Positions 23,697 to 33,187 of a stretch of 41,115 nt of DNA are shown here, one piece after another. The position numbers were made by a program, and so were the translations under genes. The stretch comes from an uncultured Anaerolineae bacterium (GTDB lineage: Bacteria; Chloroflexota; Anaerolineae; Anaerolineales; Villigracilaceae), in NCBI GenBank assembly GCA_903838415.1, contig CAILYI010000086.1:1-41115 (forward strand). Reading direction: 5' to 3'. Position 1 is the stretch's first letter, and every line of letters starts with the position of its first letter. Below the pieces are notes generated by a model. It was not told the origin of the DNA. It searched no databases and was given only the letters and a program-made list of their open reading frames with translations.

Positions 23697-24560
23697 ATGG
23701 CAGGTATTTTGCAGGATAAAGTTGCAGTAATCACCGGCGGCTCACGCGGATTGGGCTATGCGATCGCCGAGACGTATGCCCGTGAAGGCGCGCAGGTCAT
23801 TATCGCTTCGCGTTCGGCCCGTTCAGTCAGTGATGCGGTGAAAATGCTCCAAGCCAAGGGGGCGCAGGTTGCGGGCCAGGCCTGTGATGTGGCTGAAATC
23901 CAGCAGGTGGAGTCGTTGGCCGAGTTTGCGATCCAGAATTTTGGCCGCATCGACATTTGGGTCAATAATGCGGGGCTTTCTGCGCCGTATGGACCATCCG
24001 CGCACATTCCCAGCAGCAATTTTCAGAACGTGATCGATACCAACATTACGGGCACGTATAACGGTTCCGTGGTTGCCATGCGCTATTTCCTGGCGCAAAA
24101 GAGCGGCAAGTTAATCAACCTGCTGGGACGCGGCGATACAGGCTCGATTTCTTTTCAGAGCGCGTACAGTTCAAGCAAGGTTTGGGTGCGCAATTTCACC
24201 AAGACGCTGGCGAAGGAATACCAAAAAAGCGGCGTGGATGTCTTTGGCTTCAACCCCGGCCTGGTGCGAACAGAAATGCTGAGCAATGTCCACGCGGTCA
24301 GCGGATACGAAAATGGCTTGAATCCCCTGCGCTTTGTGGCGATGTTATGGGGCAATGATGCGGATGTGCCAGCCGAGAAGGCTTTGTGGCTCGCTTCCTC
24401 CGCCACGGATGGGAAAAACGGATCGATGGTCACCGTGTTAACCGCCTGGCTGATTCTTTCACGGCTGATCGCACTGCCGTTTCGTAAATTATTCAATCAC
24501 TCCACCGAATTGCTGGAACTCAATATCACTTCTGTTGAACCAGCAGTCAGCGGGGATTAA
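23697..24560 (+). CDS. Short-chain dehydrogenase/reductase (SDR)
   Basis: A 287-aa classical SDR. Cofactor motif VAVITGGSRGLGYAIAE (TGxxxGxG, residues about 13-20), structural NNAG (VNNAGLS near 90), and the active-site YSSSK (YxxxK) near 159 preceded by a serine in GSISFQS. An arginine-rich turn (ASRSARSV) after beta-2 suggests NADP(H). The last 40 residues include a hydrophobic helix (LTAWLILSRLIALPF) that is unusual for a soluble SDR and may anchor it to the membrane. AAAGGAAG precedes the ATG. It lies 34 bp after marR and 108 bp before the ABC genes. Substrate unknown. Confidence 0.85.
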   Translation: MAGILQDKVAVITGGSRGLGYAIAETYAREGAQVIIASRSARSVSDAVKMLQAKGAQVAGQACDVAEIQQVESLAEFAIQNFGRIDIWVNNAGLSAPYGPSAHIPSSNFQNVIDTNITGTYNGSVVAMRYFLAQKSGKLINLLGRGDTGSISFQSAYSSSKVWVRNFTKTLAKEYQKSGVDVFGFNPGLVRTEMLSNVHAVSGYENGLNPLRFVAMLWGNDADVPAEKALWLASSATDGKNGSMVTVLTAWLILSRLIALPFRKLFNHSTELLELNITSVEPAVSGD

Positions 24561-24668
24561 AGATGCGGGGCAAGCCTGCTCATTTATTGGATTGCGTTTG
24601 CTTGACCGGTAAATGCCTTCCTCTTGAAACACGTTTAGAAAACCAATCTGCAAGGAGCTATCTCAATC

Positions 24669-26912
24669 ATGGTTAAACTGGCAAAATATACAAAGCCTTA
24701 CTTATTGATGATCCTGCTCGCCATCCTGCTCTTGTTTGTCCAGGCCAACCTGGACCTGGCGCTGCCCGATTATCTTTCCCGAATCGTCAATACCGGTATT
24801 CAACAAAGCGGCGTGGAAAATGCCGTCCCGCTGGCGATTCGCCAGAGCGAGATGAATCGCCTGGTTATCTTCCTGAGCGAGACCGATAAAAGCTCGGTGC
24901 TGGCTGATTACACCCTGGTCGATAAGAACTCAGCCGATTACGGGACGTACGTTGTGGAATACCCCGCCTTGGAAAAAGAAGCCGTCTACGTTTTGAACAA
25001 AATCGACCAGGCTGAAATCGACCGAATCAACCCGATCATTGGCAAGGCGATCCTGACGGTTTCGGGTATTGAACAGGTGCTGGCGGATCCGGCCAAGGCG
25101 AAGCTAATGAGCGGAGCTTTTGGCGGCATGGACCTGAGCAAGCTGCCCCCCGGCATGGATTTGTTCGCCATGATGGGCAAACTGCCAGCGGCCACCCTGG
25201 CCAAAATCACCGATTCCATCAACACAAAATTCGAGGCCCTGGGCGAGAAGATGATCATCCAGGCCGCCATCAGCCCGGTTCGCGCCGAATACAAAGCGCT
25301 CGGCATGGATACCGACAAGCTGCAAAACAGCTACGTGATGAGCATTGGCGGCTGGATGCTGCTGCTGACGCTGTTATCGGTGGTGTGTACCATCATCGTG
25401 GGGTATCTATCAGGCAAAATTGCGGCTGGCATGGCGCGCGACATTCGCCGCGCGGTGTTCCAGAAAGTCGAAAGTTTCTCCAATTCGGAATTTGACAAGT
25501 TCTCCACCGCTTCGCTGATCACCCGCTCCACCAACGACGTGACCCAAATCCAGATGGTGGTGTTTATGATGGTGCGCATGGTGTTTTATGCTCCCCTTCT
25601 CGGCTTCGGCGGCCTGATTAAAGTGATCTCCAAGGATTCGCCGATTTCGTGGTTGATTGCTGTTGCCGTTCTGGTACTGATCAGCCTGATCATCGTGGTC
25701 TTCTCGCTTTCGCTGCCGAAATTCAAGATCACCCAAAAACTGGTGGATCGCATCAACCTGGTGGCCCGTGAGAATCTCTCGGGTATGATGGTGGTGCGCG
25801 CCTTCAATATGCAGGCTTTCGAGGAAGATCGTTTCGACAAGGCCAACCTTGATCTGACGGCCGTCAGCCTGTTCATCAACCGCGTGATGGTGGTGATGAT
25901 GCCGATGATGATGTTGATCATGAACGGGCTTTCCGTGGCGATCATCTGGTATGGCGCGCGCCAGGTGGCGGACGCCAATATGCAGGTCGGCGATATGATG
26001 GCATTCATGCAATACGCCATGCAGATCGTGATGTCGTTCCTGATGCTTTCGATGATGTTCATCATCCTGCCGCGCGCTTCCGTTTCAGGGGATCGCATCG
26101 CGGAAGTGCTTGAAACTGAACCCAAAATCCATGATCCGCTGCAGCCCAAAAAGTTCGCGGCCACCTTCAACGGCACCGTGGAATTCCGCAATGTTTCGTT
26201 CCGTTATCCCGGAGCGGAGGAAGATGTGCTGCACGACATCAACTTCACCGCGCAGCCGGGACAAACCACCGCCTTTATCGGTTCGACTGGTTCCGGCAAA
26301 TCGACGATCGTCAACCTGATTCCGCGCTTCTACGAAGTGACTGAAGGCGCCATCCTGATGGATGGCCTGGATATCCGCGAAGTGACGCAGCATGATCTGC
26401 GCGAGAAGATCGGTTATGTGCCGCAAAAGAGCGCGCTGTTCTCTGGCACGATTGAGAGCAACCTGCTGTATGCCGATGAAAACGCCAGCCCCGAAATGCT
26501 GAAATCGGCGATTGAGATTTCGCAGGCGGCAGAGTTTGTGGCCTCGAAGGAAGAAGGCATGGCGACCGAGATTTCACAGGGCGGTATCAACGTCTCTGGC
26601 GGACAGAAGCAGCGCCTTTCGATTGCGCGCGCCCTGGTCAAAAAGCCGCCGGTTTATATTCTCGATGACAGCTTCTCGGCGCTCGATTTCAAGACCGACG
26701 CCGCTTTGCGCCGCGCATTCAAGGAAAAGGCTGCCAACAGTACCCTGATCATCGTCACGCAGCGCGTTACCACCGTCAAGAATGCCGAACAGATTATCGT
26801 GCTGGATGAAGGCCGCATCGTCGGCAAGGGCTCTCACCAGGAATTGATGAAGGACTGCGAAACTTACCAGGAAATTGCCCTGTCGCAGCTCAGCAAGGAG
26901 GAATTACTATGA
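24669..26912 (+). CDS. ABC exporter subunit, degenerate-site half
   Basis: A 747-aa membrane-ATPase fusion of the type IV (MdlB/LmrA/BmrCD) class. The first membrane helix (residues about 11-30) is separated from the second by an extra polar segment of about 180 residues (about 45-220), an unusually large outer loop. The nucleotide-binding domain has Walker A GSTGSGKST (538-546), signature VSGGQKQR and Walker B VYILDDSFS. Walker B ends in Asp instead of catalytic Glu, and the H-loop is VTQR with Gln instead of His. These changes are known from the degenerate site of heterodimeric exporters such as TM287/288. AAGGAG lies upstream. The stop overlaps the partner gene by 4 nt. Confidence 0.9.
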   Translation: MVKLAKYTKPYLLMILLAILLLFVQANLDLALPDYLSRIVNTGIQQSGVENAVPLAIRQSEMNRLVIFLSETDKSSVLADYTLVDKNSADYGTYVVEYPALEKEAVYVLNKIDQAEIDRINPIIGKAILTVSGIEQVLADPAKAKLMSGAFGGMDLSKLPPGMDLFAMMGKLPAATLAKITDSINTKFEALGEKMIIQAAISPVRAEYKALGMDTDKLQNSYVMSIGGWMLLLTLLSVVCTIIVGYLSGKIAAGMARDIRRAVFQKVESFSNSEFDKFSTASLITRSTNDVTQIQMVVFMMVRMVFYAPLLGFGGLIKVISKDSPISWLIAVAVLVLISLIIVVFSLSLPKFKITQKLVDRINLVARENLSGMMVVRAFNMQAFEEDRFDKANLDLTAVSLFINRVMVVMMPMMMLIMNGLSVAIIWYGARQVADANMQVGDMMAFMQYAMQIVMSFLMLSMMFIILPRASVSGDRIAEVLETEPKIHDPLQPKKFAATFNGTVEFRNVSFRYPGAEEDVLHDINFTAQPGQTTAFIGSTGSGKSTIVNLIPRFYEVTEGAILMDGLDIREVTQHDLREKIGYVPQKSALFSGTIESNLLYADENASPEMLKSAIEISQAAEFVASKEEGMATEISQGGINVSGGQKQRLSIARALVKKPPVYILDDSFSALDFKTDAALRRAFKEKAANSTLIIVTQRVTTVKNAEQIIVLDEGRIVGKGSHQELMKDCETYQEIALSQLSKEELL

Positions 26913-28771
26913 TGCACACTCCCGGACGCAGCGGCCCCGCGGCGAGACGCGGTGGCCCGATGGGCGGCGGCCCAATGGTTATGATGAAAGGCGACAAGGC
27001 GCGTGACTTCAAAGGCACGATGTCCAAACTGATTGCCTACCTGGGCCAGTACAAACTGGCGGTGGTGATCGTCTTCATTTTTGCGATTGCCTCCACTTCG
27101 GCCAATATCGCCGGACCGAAAATGCTCGGCAGCGCTACCACCAAGCTGTTTGAAGGTGTGATGGCGCAGTTGAACGGCAGCGGTTCGATTGACTTTGACG
27201 CCATAGGTCAGATCATTCTGCTGACGGTGGCCCTGTACCTGTTTTCTGCCGCGTTTGCCTACCTGCAGGGCTGGATCATGGCAAACGTCTCGACCAATAT
27301 TGCTTATCGCTTCCGCCGCGACATTTCTGAGAAGATCAACCGCATGCCGCTGCATTATTTTGACACCACCACCCACGGTGAGGTGCTTTCGCGCATCACC
27401 AATGACGTGGATACCGTCAACCAGACTCTCAGCCAGAGCTTAACCCAGATCATCACCTCGGTGGTGACGGTGGTGGGGGTGCTGGTGATGATGTTCTCGA
27501 TCAATTGGATGATGACGATGGTGGCCTTAATCATGATCCCGCTCTCGATGGGCGTGGTCGGCGTGATTATCGGCCAGTCGCAGAAATATTTCAAGCAGCA
27601 GCAGGATTTCCTGGGGCACGTCAACGGGCATGTTGAAGAAATGTACGGTGGTCACATCGTCATGAAGGCCTTCAACGGCGAGGAAGAGAGCATCCAGAAG
27701 TTTGACCTGTCGAATGACAAGCTGTATGACGCGGCCTGGAAGTCGCAGTTCCTTTCGGGTTTGATGATGCCGATCATGACGTTCATCGGCAACCTGGGTT
27801 ATGTGGCGGTGGCCATTTTGGGCAGTTATCTCGCCATCCGCGGCACGATTACGATTGGCGATATCCAGGCTTTCATCCAGTATGTGCGCTCCTTCACCCA
27901 GCCCATCACGCAGCTGGCGAATATCTCCAACATTTTGCAGCAGACGGCTGCCGCGGCGGAACGGGTCTTTGAGTTTCTCGAAGAGTCTGAGGAAGTTGCG
28001 GAAGCCAGTCAACCCGTCAAGCTGGAAGACGTGGCCGGTCATGTGGAATTCAAGGATGTGCACTTCGGCTACAGCCCGGAAAAAATCATCATCAATGATT
28101 TCTCCGCGGAAGCCGAGCCCGGTCACAAGATCGCCATTGTTGGGCCAACCGGCGCGGGCAAGACCACCATGGTCAAGCTGCTGATGCGCTTTTACGATGT
28201 GAACAGCGGCGCCATTCTGGTGGATGGACACGATATTCGTGATTTCAGCCGCTATGATCTGCGCAAGCTGTTCGGGATGGTACTGCAGGATACCTGGCTC
28301 TACAACGGCTCGATCCTGGAAAATATCCGTTATGGACGCCCGGATGCCAGCGACGAGGAAGTGTACGCCGCCGCCAAGGCCGCGCATGTGGATCACTTCG
28401 TGCACACGCTGCCGGATGGCTATAACATGATTCTGAACGAGGAGACTTCGAACATCTCGCAAGGCCAGATGCAGCTGCTGACGATTGCCCGCGCGGTGCT
28501 GGCGGATCCGAAGATCTTGATTTTGGATGAAGCCACCAGTTCGGTCGATACGCGCACCGAGGTTCTGATCCAGCGCGCCATGGATAACCTGATGAAGAAT
28601 CGCACCAGCTTTGTCATTGCGCACCGCCTTTCAACCATCCGTGACGCGGATTTGATTCTGGTGATGCGCGACGGTGACATCGTTGAGCAGGGGAATCATC
28701 AGGAACTGCTGGAGCGCAATGGTTTCTATGCCGAGCTGCATAATAGTCAGTTTGATGTGGTGGGGAGTTAG
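26909..28771 (+). CDS. ABC exporter subunit, consensus-site half
   Basis: A 620-aa partner exporter: six transmembrane helices after a Gly/Arg-rich N-terminus (RSGPAARRGGPMGGGP), and a nucleotide-binding domain with Walker A GPTGAGKTT, Walker B ILILDEATSS with the catalytic Glu, and H-loop IAHRLSTI. Its signature reads ISQGQMQ instead of SGGQ. Since each ATP site joins the Walker motifs of one subunit to the signature of the other, this subunit's weak signature faces the partner's Asp/Gln site. That gives one dead and one live site, as in drug exporters of this class. ATGA overlap with the first subunit. A MarR regulator and an SDR lie upstream, which fits a drug or lipid export role. Confidence 0.9.
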   Translation: MMHTPGRSGPAARRGGPMGGGPMVMMKGDKARDFKGTMSKLIAYLGQYKLAVVIVFIFAIASTSANIAGPKMLGSATTKLFEGVMAQLNGSGSIDFDAIGQIILLTVALYLFSAAFAYLQGWIMANVSTNIAYRFRRDISEKINRMPLHYFDTTTHGEVLSRITNDVDTVNQTLSQSLTQIITSVVTVVGVLVMMFSINWMMTMVALIMIPLSMGVVGVIIGQSQKYFKQQQDFLGHVNGHVEEMYGGHIVMKAFNGEEESIQKFDLSNDKLYDAAWKSQFLSGLMMPIMTFIGNLGYVAVAILGSYLAIRGTITIGDIQAFIQYVRSFTQPITQLANISNILQQTAAAAERVFEFLEESEEVAEASQPVKLEDVAGHVEFKDVHFGYSPEKIIINDFSAEAEPGHKIAIVGPTGAGKTTMVKLLMRFYDVNSGAILVDGHDIRDFSRYDLRKLFGMVLQDTWLYNGSILENIRYGRPDASDEEVYAAAKAAHVDHFVHTLPDGYNMILNEETSNISQGQMQLLTIARAVLADPKILILDEATSSVDTRTEVLIQRAMDNLMKNRTSFVIAHRLSTIRDADLILVMRDGDIVEQGNHQELLERNGFYAELHNSQFDVVGS

Positions 28772-28810
28772 GGATTTAGTAATAAGTAATAAGGAATGAG
28801 TGAGAAGGAA

Positions 28811-28845
28811 GAGCGAGCGACGGGAGGCCGTCGCTCGCTCTTTTT
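28811..28845 (+). terminator. Rho-independent terminator after the ABC pair
   Basis: GAGCGAGCGACGG (28811-28823) pairs with its complement (28828-28840) over a GAGG loop, followed by TTTTT. A textbook intrinsic terminator, 40 bp after the ABC stop. Confidence 0.9.
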
Positions 28846-28939
28846 GTTGTTGGGCCCCCTCCAACCTCCTGCCGGAGAACACGGCAGGCGAAACAGCCCC
28901 AAATATCCAAAGGCGGGATACCCGTAAAGGCTACCAACG

Positions 28940-29085
28940 AAAGATCAAGCCACGAAACACGCGAAAAGGCGCGAATAATTAAAAAAACTTGGCGGCCTTG
29001 GCTTACTTGGCTTCTTGGCGATTAAGCACGTCTCGTGAAGAGTCCCAAAGAAAGATCAAGCCACGAATAACGCGAAAGGCGCGAA
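28940..29085. repeat. Two 35-bp direct repeats with a CTTGGC tandem between
   Basis: The convergent gap 28772-29179 holds no gene. Near-identical copies at 28940-28975 and 29051-29085 share AAAGATCAAGCCACGAA and GGCGCGAA, differing at a few bases. Between them CTTGGC recurs at 28987, 28996, 29005 and 29013, about every 9 bp. Similar GCGAAAGGCGCGAA-type DNA is often dispersed between genes in environmental bacteria, so this is probably a member of a genome-wide intergenic repeat. Confidence 0.6.
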
Positions 29086-29114
29086 AGTCTGCGTGAGGTG
29101 GCGTCTACTGGTTG

Positions 29115-29150
29115 AAAAAAACACCGGCGCTGTGCAATAGCGCCGGTGTT
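29115..29150 (-). terminator. Terminator of the GlcNAc-PTS operon
   Basis: On the minus strand AACACCGGCGCT (29150-29139) pairs with its complement (29131-29120) over a 7-nt loop and runs into a T-tract (29120-29115). It lies 29 bp after the HAD gene. Confidence 0.9.
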
Positions 29151-29179
29151 CTGGTGTTCCGCAATTTGCGGGGGGTGGT

Positions 29180-29992
29180 TCAGGTTTGGGCCAGGATGCG
29201 CGTGAGCGACCAGGCCAGGCCATCTTCATCATTGGAGGGGGCCACCCAGTTAGCGGCCTGCTGGACGGCGGCGGGCGCATTGCCCATCGCGATTGCCAGA
29301 CCGGCATATTCAAACATGGGCAGGTCAATCGGCTGGTCGCCAATTGCAGCAATCTCCGCGGGAGCCATGCCAGCTTGCCCGGCGAAGATGCGCAGGGCGC
29401 TGCCCTTGTCCACGCCGCGGGCGGTGATATCCACATATTGGATACCGGCGTAGATGGAATGCAGCGATGGGCACTTTGCCAGCACTTCGGCGGCATCGTT
29501 CAGCAAGCCCGGTCCGCCCGCCAGGCTCATCTTGAAGATCGGTTGATCGAAATCCTTTACGGGGTCAACGGTGCGCAGGCTGTTGCGCATGCTGGCGGCG
29601 GTGAAGGCATCCAGCCTGTCCAGCAAATCGTCAGGGCCGTACCACAGCATGCCGCGCGGCAAATCCGCCACCAGCCCGGCGCCGGTTTGACGGGCAAAGT
29701 CAATCACCAGGTCCAATTCCGCGCGGACGTGAAAGGTACGGGCCGAGATGACCTGTCCCTGTTTGCCAGGGAAAATCGCGGCTCCAGCCGAGGAGATATA
29801 GGGCAGGTCCATCTCCAGCAGATCCAGCGTGCGCTCCACGCCGCTAATTCCGCGCCCGCTAGCCAGCACAATCTGGATTCCGGCGTCCAGCGCCTGGCGC
29901 AGCGCCGCGCGCGAGGCCGGGCTGACTTGCTGCTGGGAGGTGAAGAGCGTGCCATCCAGGTCGATGGCGATCAGGCGGATTGGGCTGTTCAT
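29180..29992 (-). CDS. Cof-type HAD-superfamily phosphatase
   Basis: A 270-aa HAD IIB hydrolase. Motif I is AIDLDGTLF (DxDGT, nucleophile Asp near residue 10), motif II is VLASGRG with the serine/threonine, motif III is the lysine in DKGSALR, and motif IV is AIGDQPIDLPMFEYAGLAIAMGNA (GDxxxD). A cap domain lies between II and III. Such enzymes dephosphorylate sugar phosphates and flavin or pyridoxal phosphates. The start is ATG 29992, which overlaps the stop of the HPr-EI gene by one base (TGATG). As last gene of the PTS operon, it may relieve sugar-phosphate stress, which is inference. The N-terminal extension of the open frame is leader. Confidence 0.9.
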   Translation of the reverse strand: MNSPIRLIAIDLDGTLFTSQQQVSPASRAALRQALDAGIQIVLASGRGISGVERTLDLLEMDLPYISSAGAAIFPGKQGQVISARTFHVRAELDLVIDFARQTGAGLVADLPRGMLWYGPDDLLDRLDAFTAASMRNSLRTVDPVKDFDQPIFKMSLAGGPGLLNDAAEVLAKCPSLHSIYAGIQYVDITARGVDKGSALRIFAGQAGMAPAEIAAIGDQPIDLPMFEYAGLAIAMGNAPAAVQQAANWVAPSNDEDGLAWSLTRILAQT

Positions 29993-32034
29993 CAAGCTTT
30001 TGGCCAGTTCTGGACTTTGGCGCGCACGGCCTGGGCGGTATCGAGGCTCAGGACTTCGGCGGCCAGTTTGGCGGCGCTGGCCGTGTGCCACTGCCGGATG
30101 ACGGCCTTGGCCTGCGGGATCATGGCCGGGGTCATGCTCAACTCGTCGATGCCCAGCCCGAGCAGGATCGGCAGCGCCAGCGCGTCGCCGCCCAATTCGC
30201 CGCAAACCCCGACCCATTTTCCGGCAGCGTGCGCGGCTTCCGTCACCTGCCGGATCAGGCGCAGGATGGCCGGGTGGATGGCGTCGCCCAGGTAGGCGAC
30301 CCGCTTGTTGGTGCGCTCGGCGGCCATGGTGTACTGCGTCAAATCGTTGGTGCCGATGCTGAAAAAGTCCACTTCGCGGGCAAAGAGATCGGCCATGACC
30401 GCGGCGGAGGGGATTTCGACCATCATGCCAAGCTGGACGTTGGCGGTGAAGGCGGCGCCCTCGGTTTTCAGCGCGGCGGCGGCTTGCGCCACGGCGTCCT
30501 TGGCGGCCCGGATTTCCTGCAGGGCGGCGATCATCGGGAACATGATGCGGATGTCGTGTCCCTGCGCGGCGCGCAACAGGGCGCGCAACTGCGGCTGGAA
30601 GATATCAGGCCGATTGAGACAGATGCGAATGGCGCGCCAGCCCAGGAAGGGATTGTCCTCCTGTCCGAGGTCGAGATAGGGCAGCATCTTGTCGCCGCCG
30701 ATATCCAGGGTGCGGACGACGACCGGGCGCGAACCAAAGACTTCAAAGATGGCGCGATAAGCCTCGTACTGGTCCTGCTCATCCGGGGCGGTCTCGCGCT
30801 GCAGATAGAGAAATTCGGTTCGCAGCAGGCCGACTCCTTCCGCGCCAAATTCGAGCGCCTGGCGGGCGTCCGCCACATCGCCGATATTGGCGACCACTTC
30901 CACGCGCCGTCCATCCAGGCTGATGGCCGGGCGGGCGGCTTCTGAAAAGGCCAGTTGCGCCAGCCCGGCCTGACGGGCTTTTTCCTGCCGGGCGGCTTCC
31001 AACTCGGCGGCCAGCGGGCGCAGGGTGATTTGTCCCAGGCCGCCATCGACGATGATGGTTTCGCCGTCTGGCATCTGCAAGAGCGCATCGCCCAATCCAA
31101 CCACGGCGGGCAGCTGCAACGCCCGCGCCAGGATGGCGCTGTGCGAAGTCGGGCCGCCTTCGGCGGTGCAGAAGGCCAGCACCAGCGCTTTATCCAGGCT
31201 GGCGGTTTGCGAGGGAGTCAGGTCACGGGCCAGGAGGATGCCCGGTTGAGTCATTTTGAAAGCGGCCGAAGCGGCGCGTCCCAGCAGGTGCGCGAGCACA
31301 CGCTGGCCCACGTCGCGGATATCGGCGGCGCGCGCGGCGATGGTCGGGTCAGACAGGCCCGCAAGCCGCTCCGCCACCTGCGTCACGGCGTCCATCCAGG
31401 CCGCTTCCGCGTTGACGCCGCGCTGGATTTCACCCCGCGCGGCCTGCAGCAGATCGGGATCTTCGAGGAACATGCGATGGACCGCAAAAATGGCCGCTTC
31501 GCTGGCGGAAGCATCGCGCGTGACTTTGGACTCAAGCTGTTCGAGTTCGACCTGCGCGGCGGCGCAAGCTGTATCCAGTTTCGCCGTTTCGATGGCGGGG
31601 TGGCAGCCTGCGCGGCGCGGGACGGCGATTTCCTGTTCCTGCCAGCGCTGCACCGGCCCGATGGCAATCCCCGGCGCGCCAGGGACTCCGCGCAACTGGC
31701 GATCGTTGGCTGGAGGTTGGCTGGGTTGGACTGCGCTGGGAGTCTGAAGCGCGACGCCGGTCACTGATTCGCCCAGGCCGTTTTCCACGACGCGGCGCAG
31801 GGTTTGGGCGGCCTCGGCTTCATCTTCGCCGGTAATGCTCAACTCAATTTGATGACCGTTTTCCGCGCCGAGCTTGAGCACCCCCAGCACACTTTTGGCA
31901 TCCGACCAGTCACCGTCTTTCGTCAGGTTGCGGATTTGAATGGCGGATTTGAATTTCTTGGCAGTCGCCGCAAAAATCGCCCCGGGGCGGGCATGCAGGC
32001 CGGTGGGGTTGAGAATGGTCAGGGTCAGATTCAT
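29992..32034 (-). CDS. HPr-Enzyme I fusion (PTS general proteins)
   Basis: A 680-aa protein joining the two soluble PTS proteins. Residues 1-90 are HPr: GLHARPG with the phosphorylated His14, and DAKSVLGVLKLGA with Ser48 at the regulatory position. After a Pro/Gln-rich linker, residues about 115-675 are Enzyme I: the GGPTSHSAILARALQLPAVVG block with its phospho-His, the PEP-binding TIM barrel (EGVGLLRTEFLYL, FPMIAALQEI, EIPSAAVMADLF) and the end motif FFSIGTNDLTQYTMA..CGELGGD. It takes phosphate from PEP and passes it to the EIIA/EIIB encoded upstream. Fusion fixes the ratio of the two proteins. Its ATG overlaps the nagA stop by 4 nt. Confidence 0.9.
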   Translation of the reverse strand: MNLTLTILNPTGLHARPGAIFAATAKKFKSAIQIRNLTKDGDWSDAKSVLGVLKLGAENGHQIELSITGEDEAEAAQTLRRVVENGLGESVTGVALQTPSAVQPSQPPANDRQLRGVPGAPGIAIGPVQRWQEQEIAVPRRAGCHPAIETAKLDTACAAAQVELEQLESKVTRDASASEAAIFAVHRMFLEDPDLLQAARGEIQRGVNAEAAWMDAVTQVAERLAGLSDPTIAARAADIRDVGQRVLAHLLGRAASAAFKMTQPGILLARDLTPSQTASLDKALVLAFCTAEGGPTSHSAILARALQLPAVVGLGDALLQMPDGETIIVDGGLGQITLRPLAAELEAARQEKARQAGLAQLAFSEAARPAISLDGRRVEVVANIGDVADARQALEFGAEGVGLLRTEFLYLQRETAPDEQDQYEAYRAIFEVFGSRPVVVRTLDIGGDKMLPYLDLGQEDNPFLGWRAIRICLNRPDIFQPQLRALLRAAQGHDIRIMFPMIAALQEIRAAKDAVAQAAAALKTEGAAFTANVQLGMMVEIPSAAVMADLFAREVDFFSIGTNDLTQYTMAAERTNKRVAYLGDAIHPAILRLIRQVTEAAHAAGKWVGVCGELGGDALALPILLGLGIDELSMTPAMIPQAKAVIRQWHTASAAKLAAEVLSLDTAQAVRAKVQNWPKA

Positions 32035-33185
32035 GGGCGTGTCCAGACCAGGCGTCCGCCCACAAAGGTTGCCGCGGGGCGGATGTCAGCATCCAGCAGC
32101 ACAATATCCGCGTCACAGCCCGCTTCCAGGCGGCCTTTGCGGTGCGCCCCGACCGAATTGGCGGCGCTGCGGGTGGCCGGGATGAGCGCTTTTTCGAGCG
32201 GCAGTCCCAGCAGGTTGACCAGGTTGCGCACGCCCATATCGAGCGTGGCAAAAGCGCCCGCCAGGGTGCCATCCGCCAGCTGACAGCGGCCTTCCAGCAC
32301 GAAAATGGGCTTGTGTTCCCATTCGTATTCGCCATCGGGCAGGCCCGCAAAGGGCGCCGAATCAGAGATCAGCACCACTTTGTCCAGTCCCTTAACGCGG
32401 ATCAGAATATCCATGGCGGCCGGGTGAACGTGCACGCCATCGGCGATCAGCTCGGCGTAAATCTCGTCAAAGTGCATGACTGCGCCGACCACGCCTGGCT
32501 CACGATGTTGCAAAGGCCGCATGGCATTGTAGGTGTGGGTGGCGTGGTTCAGGCCGAGTTTTACGGCCTGGGCGACCTGCTCATAGCTGGCGTCGGAATG
32601 ACCGATGACCGGCACCACTCCGTTTGCCACCAGGGCCGGAATGGCCTGCATGGCGCCGGGTTCTTCGGGCGCAAACGTAATCATGCGGATGCGGCCGTCC
32701 GCGGCTTTTTGAAGAACGTCAAAATCCTGGCTGGAAAGCGGGTAAACCCAATCCGCGGTAGCCATGCCGGGGCGTTTGGGCGAAAGATGCGGCCCCTCCA
32801 GGTGGATGCCCAGGCAGTGCGCGCCGCTGGGCGGTGAAGAAAGGATTTCGGAGATCGTTTCGAGCGCTTCGATCACTTCCGGGCGCGGATAAGTGAGTGT
32901 GGTCGCCATGAACGAGGTCACGCCGTAGGCTGGCAGAGCCGGGATGACCTCCGCCAGGCCGATTCCCATGCAGTCCTTGCCCAATACACCGTGCATGTGG
33001 ACATCGACAAAGCCGGGGGCGATCGCCATGCCCGCCGCGTCGAAGATTTCTGTGTTGGGGGGAATTTCCACTTCCCCCTGACGCCCCACCGCTTCAATCT
33101 GACCGCCAGATATGAGCACAACCCCCGCTTCGATTTTCTCGGAGGGGGTATAGACAGTTCCGTTAAGGATGGCTTTTCCCGGCAT
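32031..33185 (-). CDS. nagA: N-acetylglucosamine-6-phosphate deacetylase
   Basis: A 384-aa amidohydrolase. Start at ATG 33185 (MPGKAILNGTVYTP), with AGAAGG upstream; the frame open further upstream is leader. Motifs: VDVHMHG (metal-binding HxH), HLEGPHLSP (the Glu), GHSDA, HATHTYNAM and ISDSAPF (catalytic Asp), all at the usual spacing for NagA. It removes acetate from GlcNAc-6-phosphate made by the PTS, giving glucosamine-6-phosphate. Normally NagB follows, but no NagB-like gene is in this operon. The neighbour downstream overlaps by 4 nt and the DUF7916-like gene upstream ends 2 bp before it. Confidence 0.93.
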   Translation of the reverse strand: MPGKAILNGTVYTPSEKIEAGVVLISGGQIEAVGRQGEVEIPPNTEIFDAAGMAIAPGFVDVHMHGVLGKDCMGIGLAEVIPALPAYGVTSFMATTLTYPRPEVIEALETISEILSSPPSGAHCLGIHLEGPHLSPKRPGMATADWVYPLSSQDFDVLQKAADGRIRMITFAPEEPGAMQAIPALVANGVVPVIGHSDASYEQVAQAVKLGLNHATHTYNAMRPLQHREPGVVGAVMHFDEIYAELIADGVHVHPAAMDILIRVKGLDKVVLISDSAPFAGLPDGEYEWEHKPIFVLEGRCQLADGTLAGAFATLDMGVRNLVNLLGLPLEKALIPATRSAANSVGAHRKGRLEAGCDADIVLLDADIRPAATFVGGRLVWTRP

Positions 33186-33187
33186 AT

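Noticed and set aside
28940..29085. CRISPR or att pair from the 35-bp direct repeats
   Set aside because: Only two imperfect copies with no cas or integrase gene nearby; a dispersed intergenic repeat fits better.
29186..30945. Long plus-strand frames (369 and 321 aa) over the HAD and HPr-EI genes
   Set aside because: Antisense shadows in GC-rich coding DNA; the minus-strand frames carry all motifs of their families.
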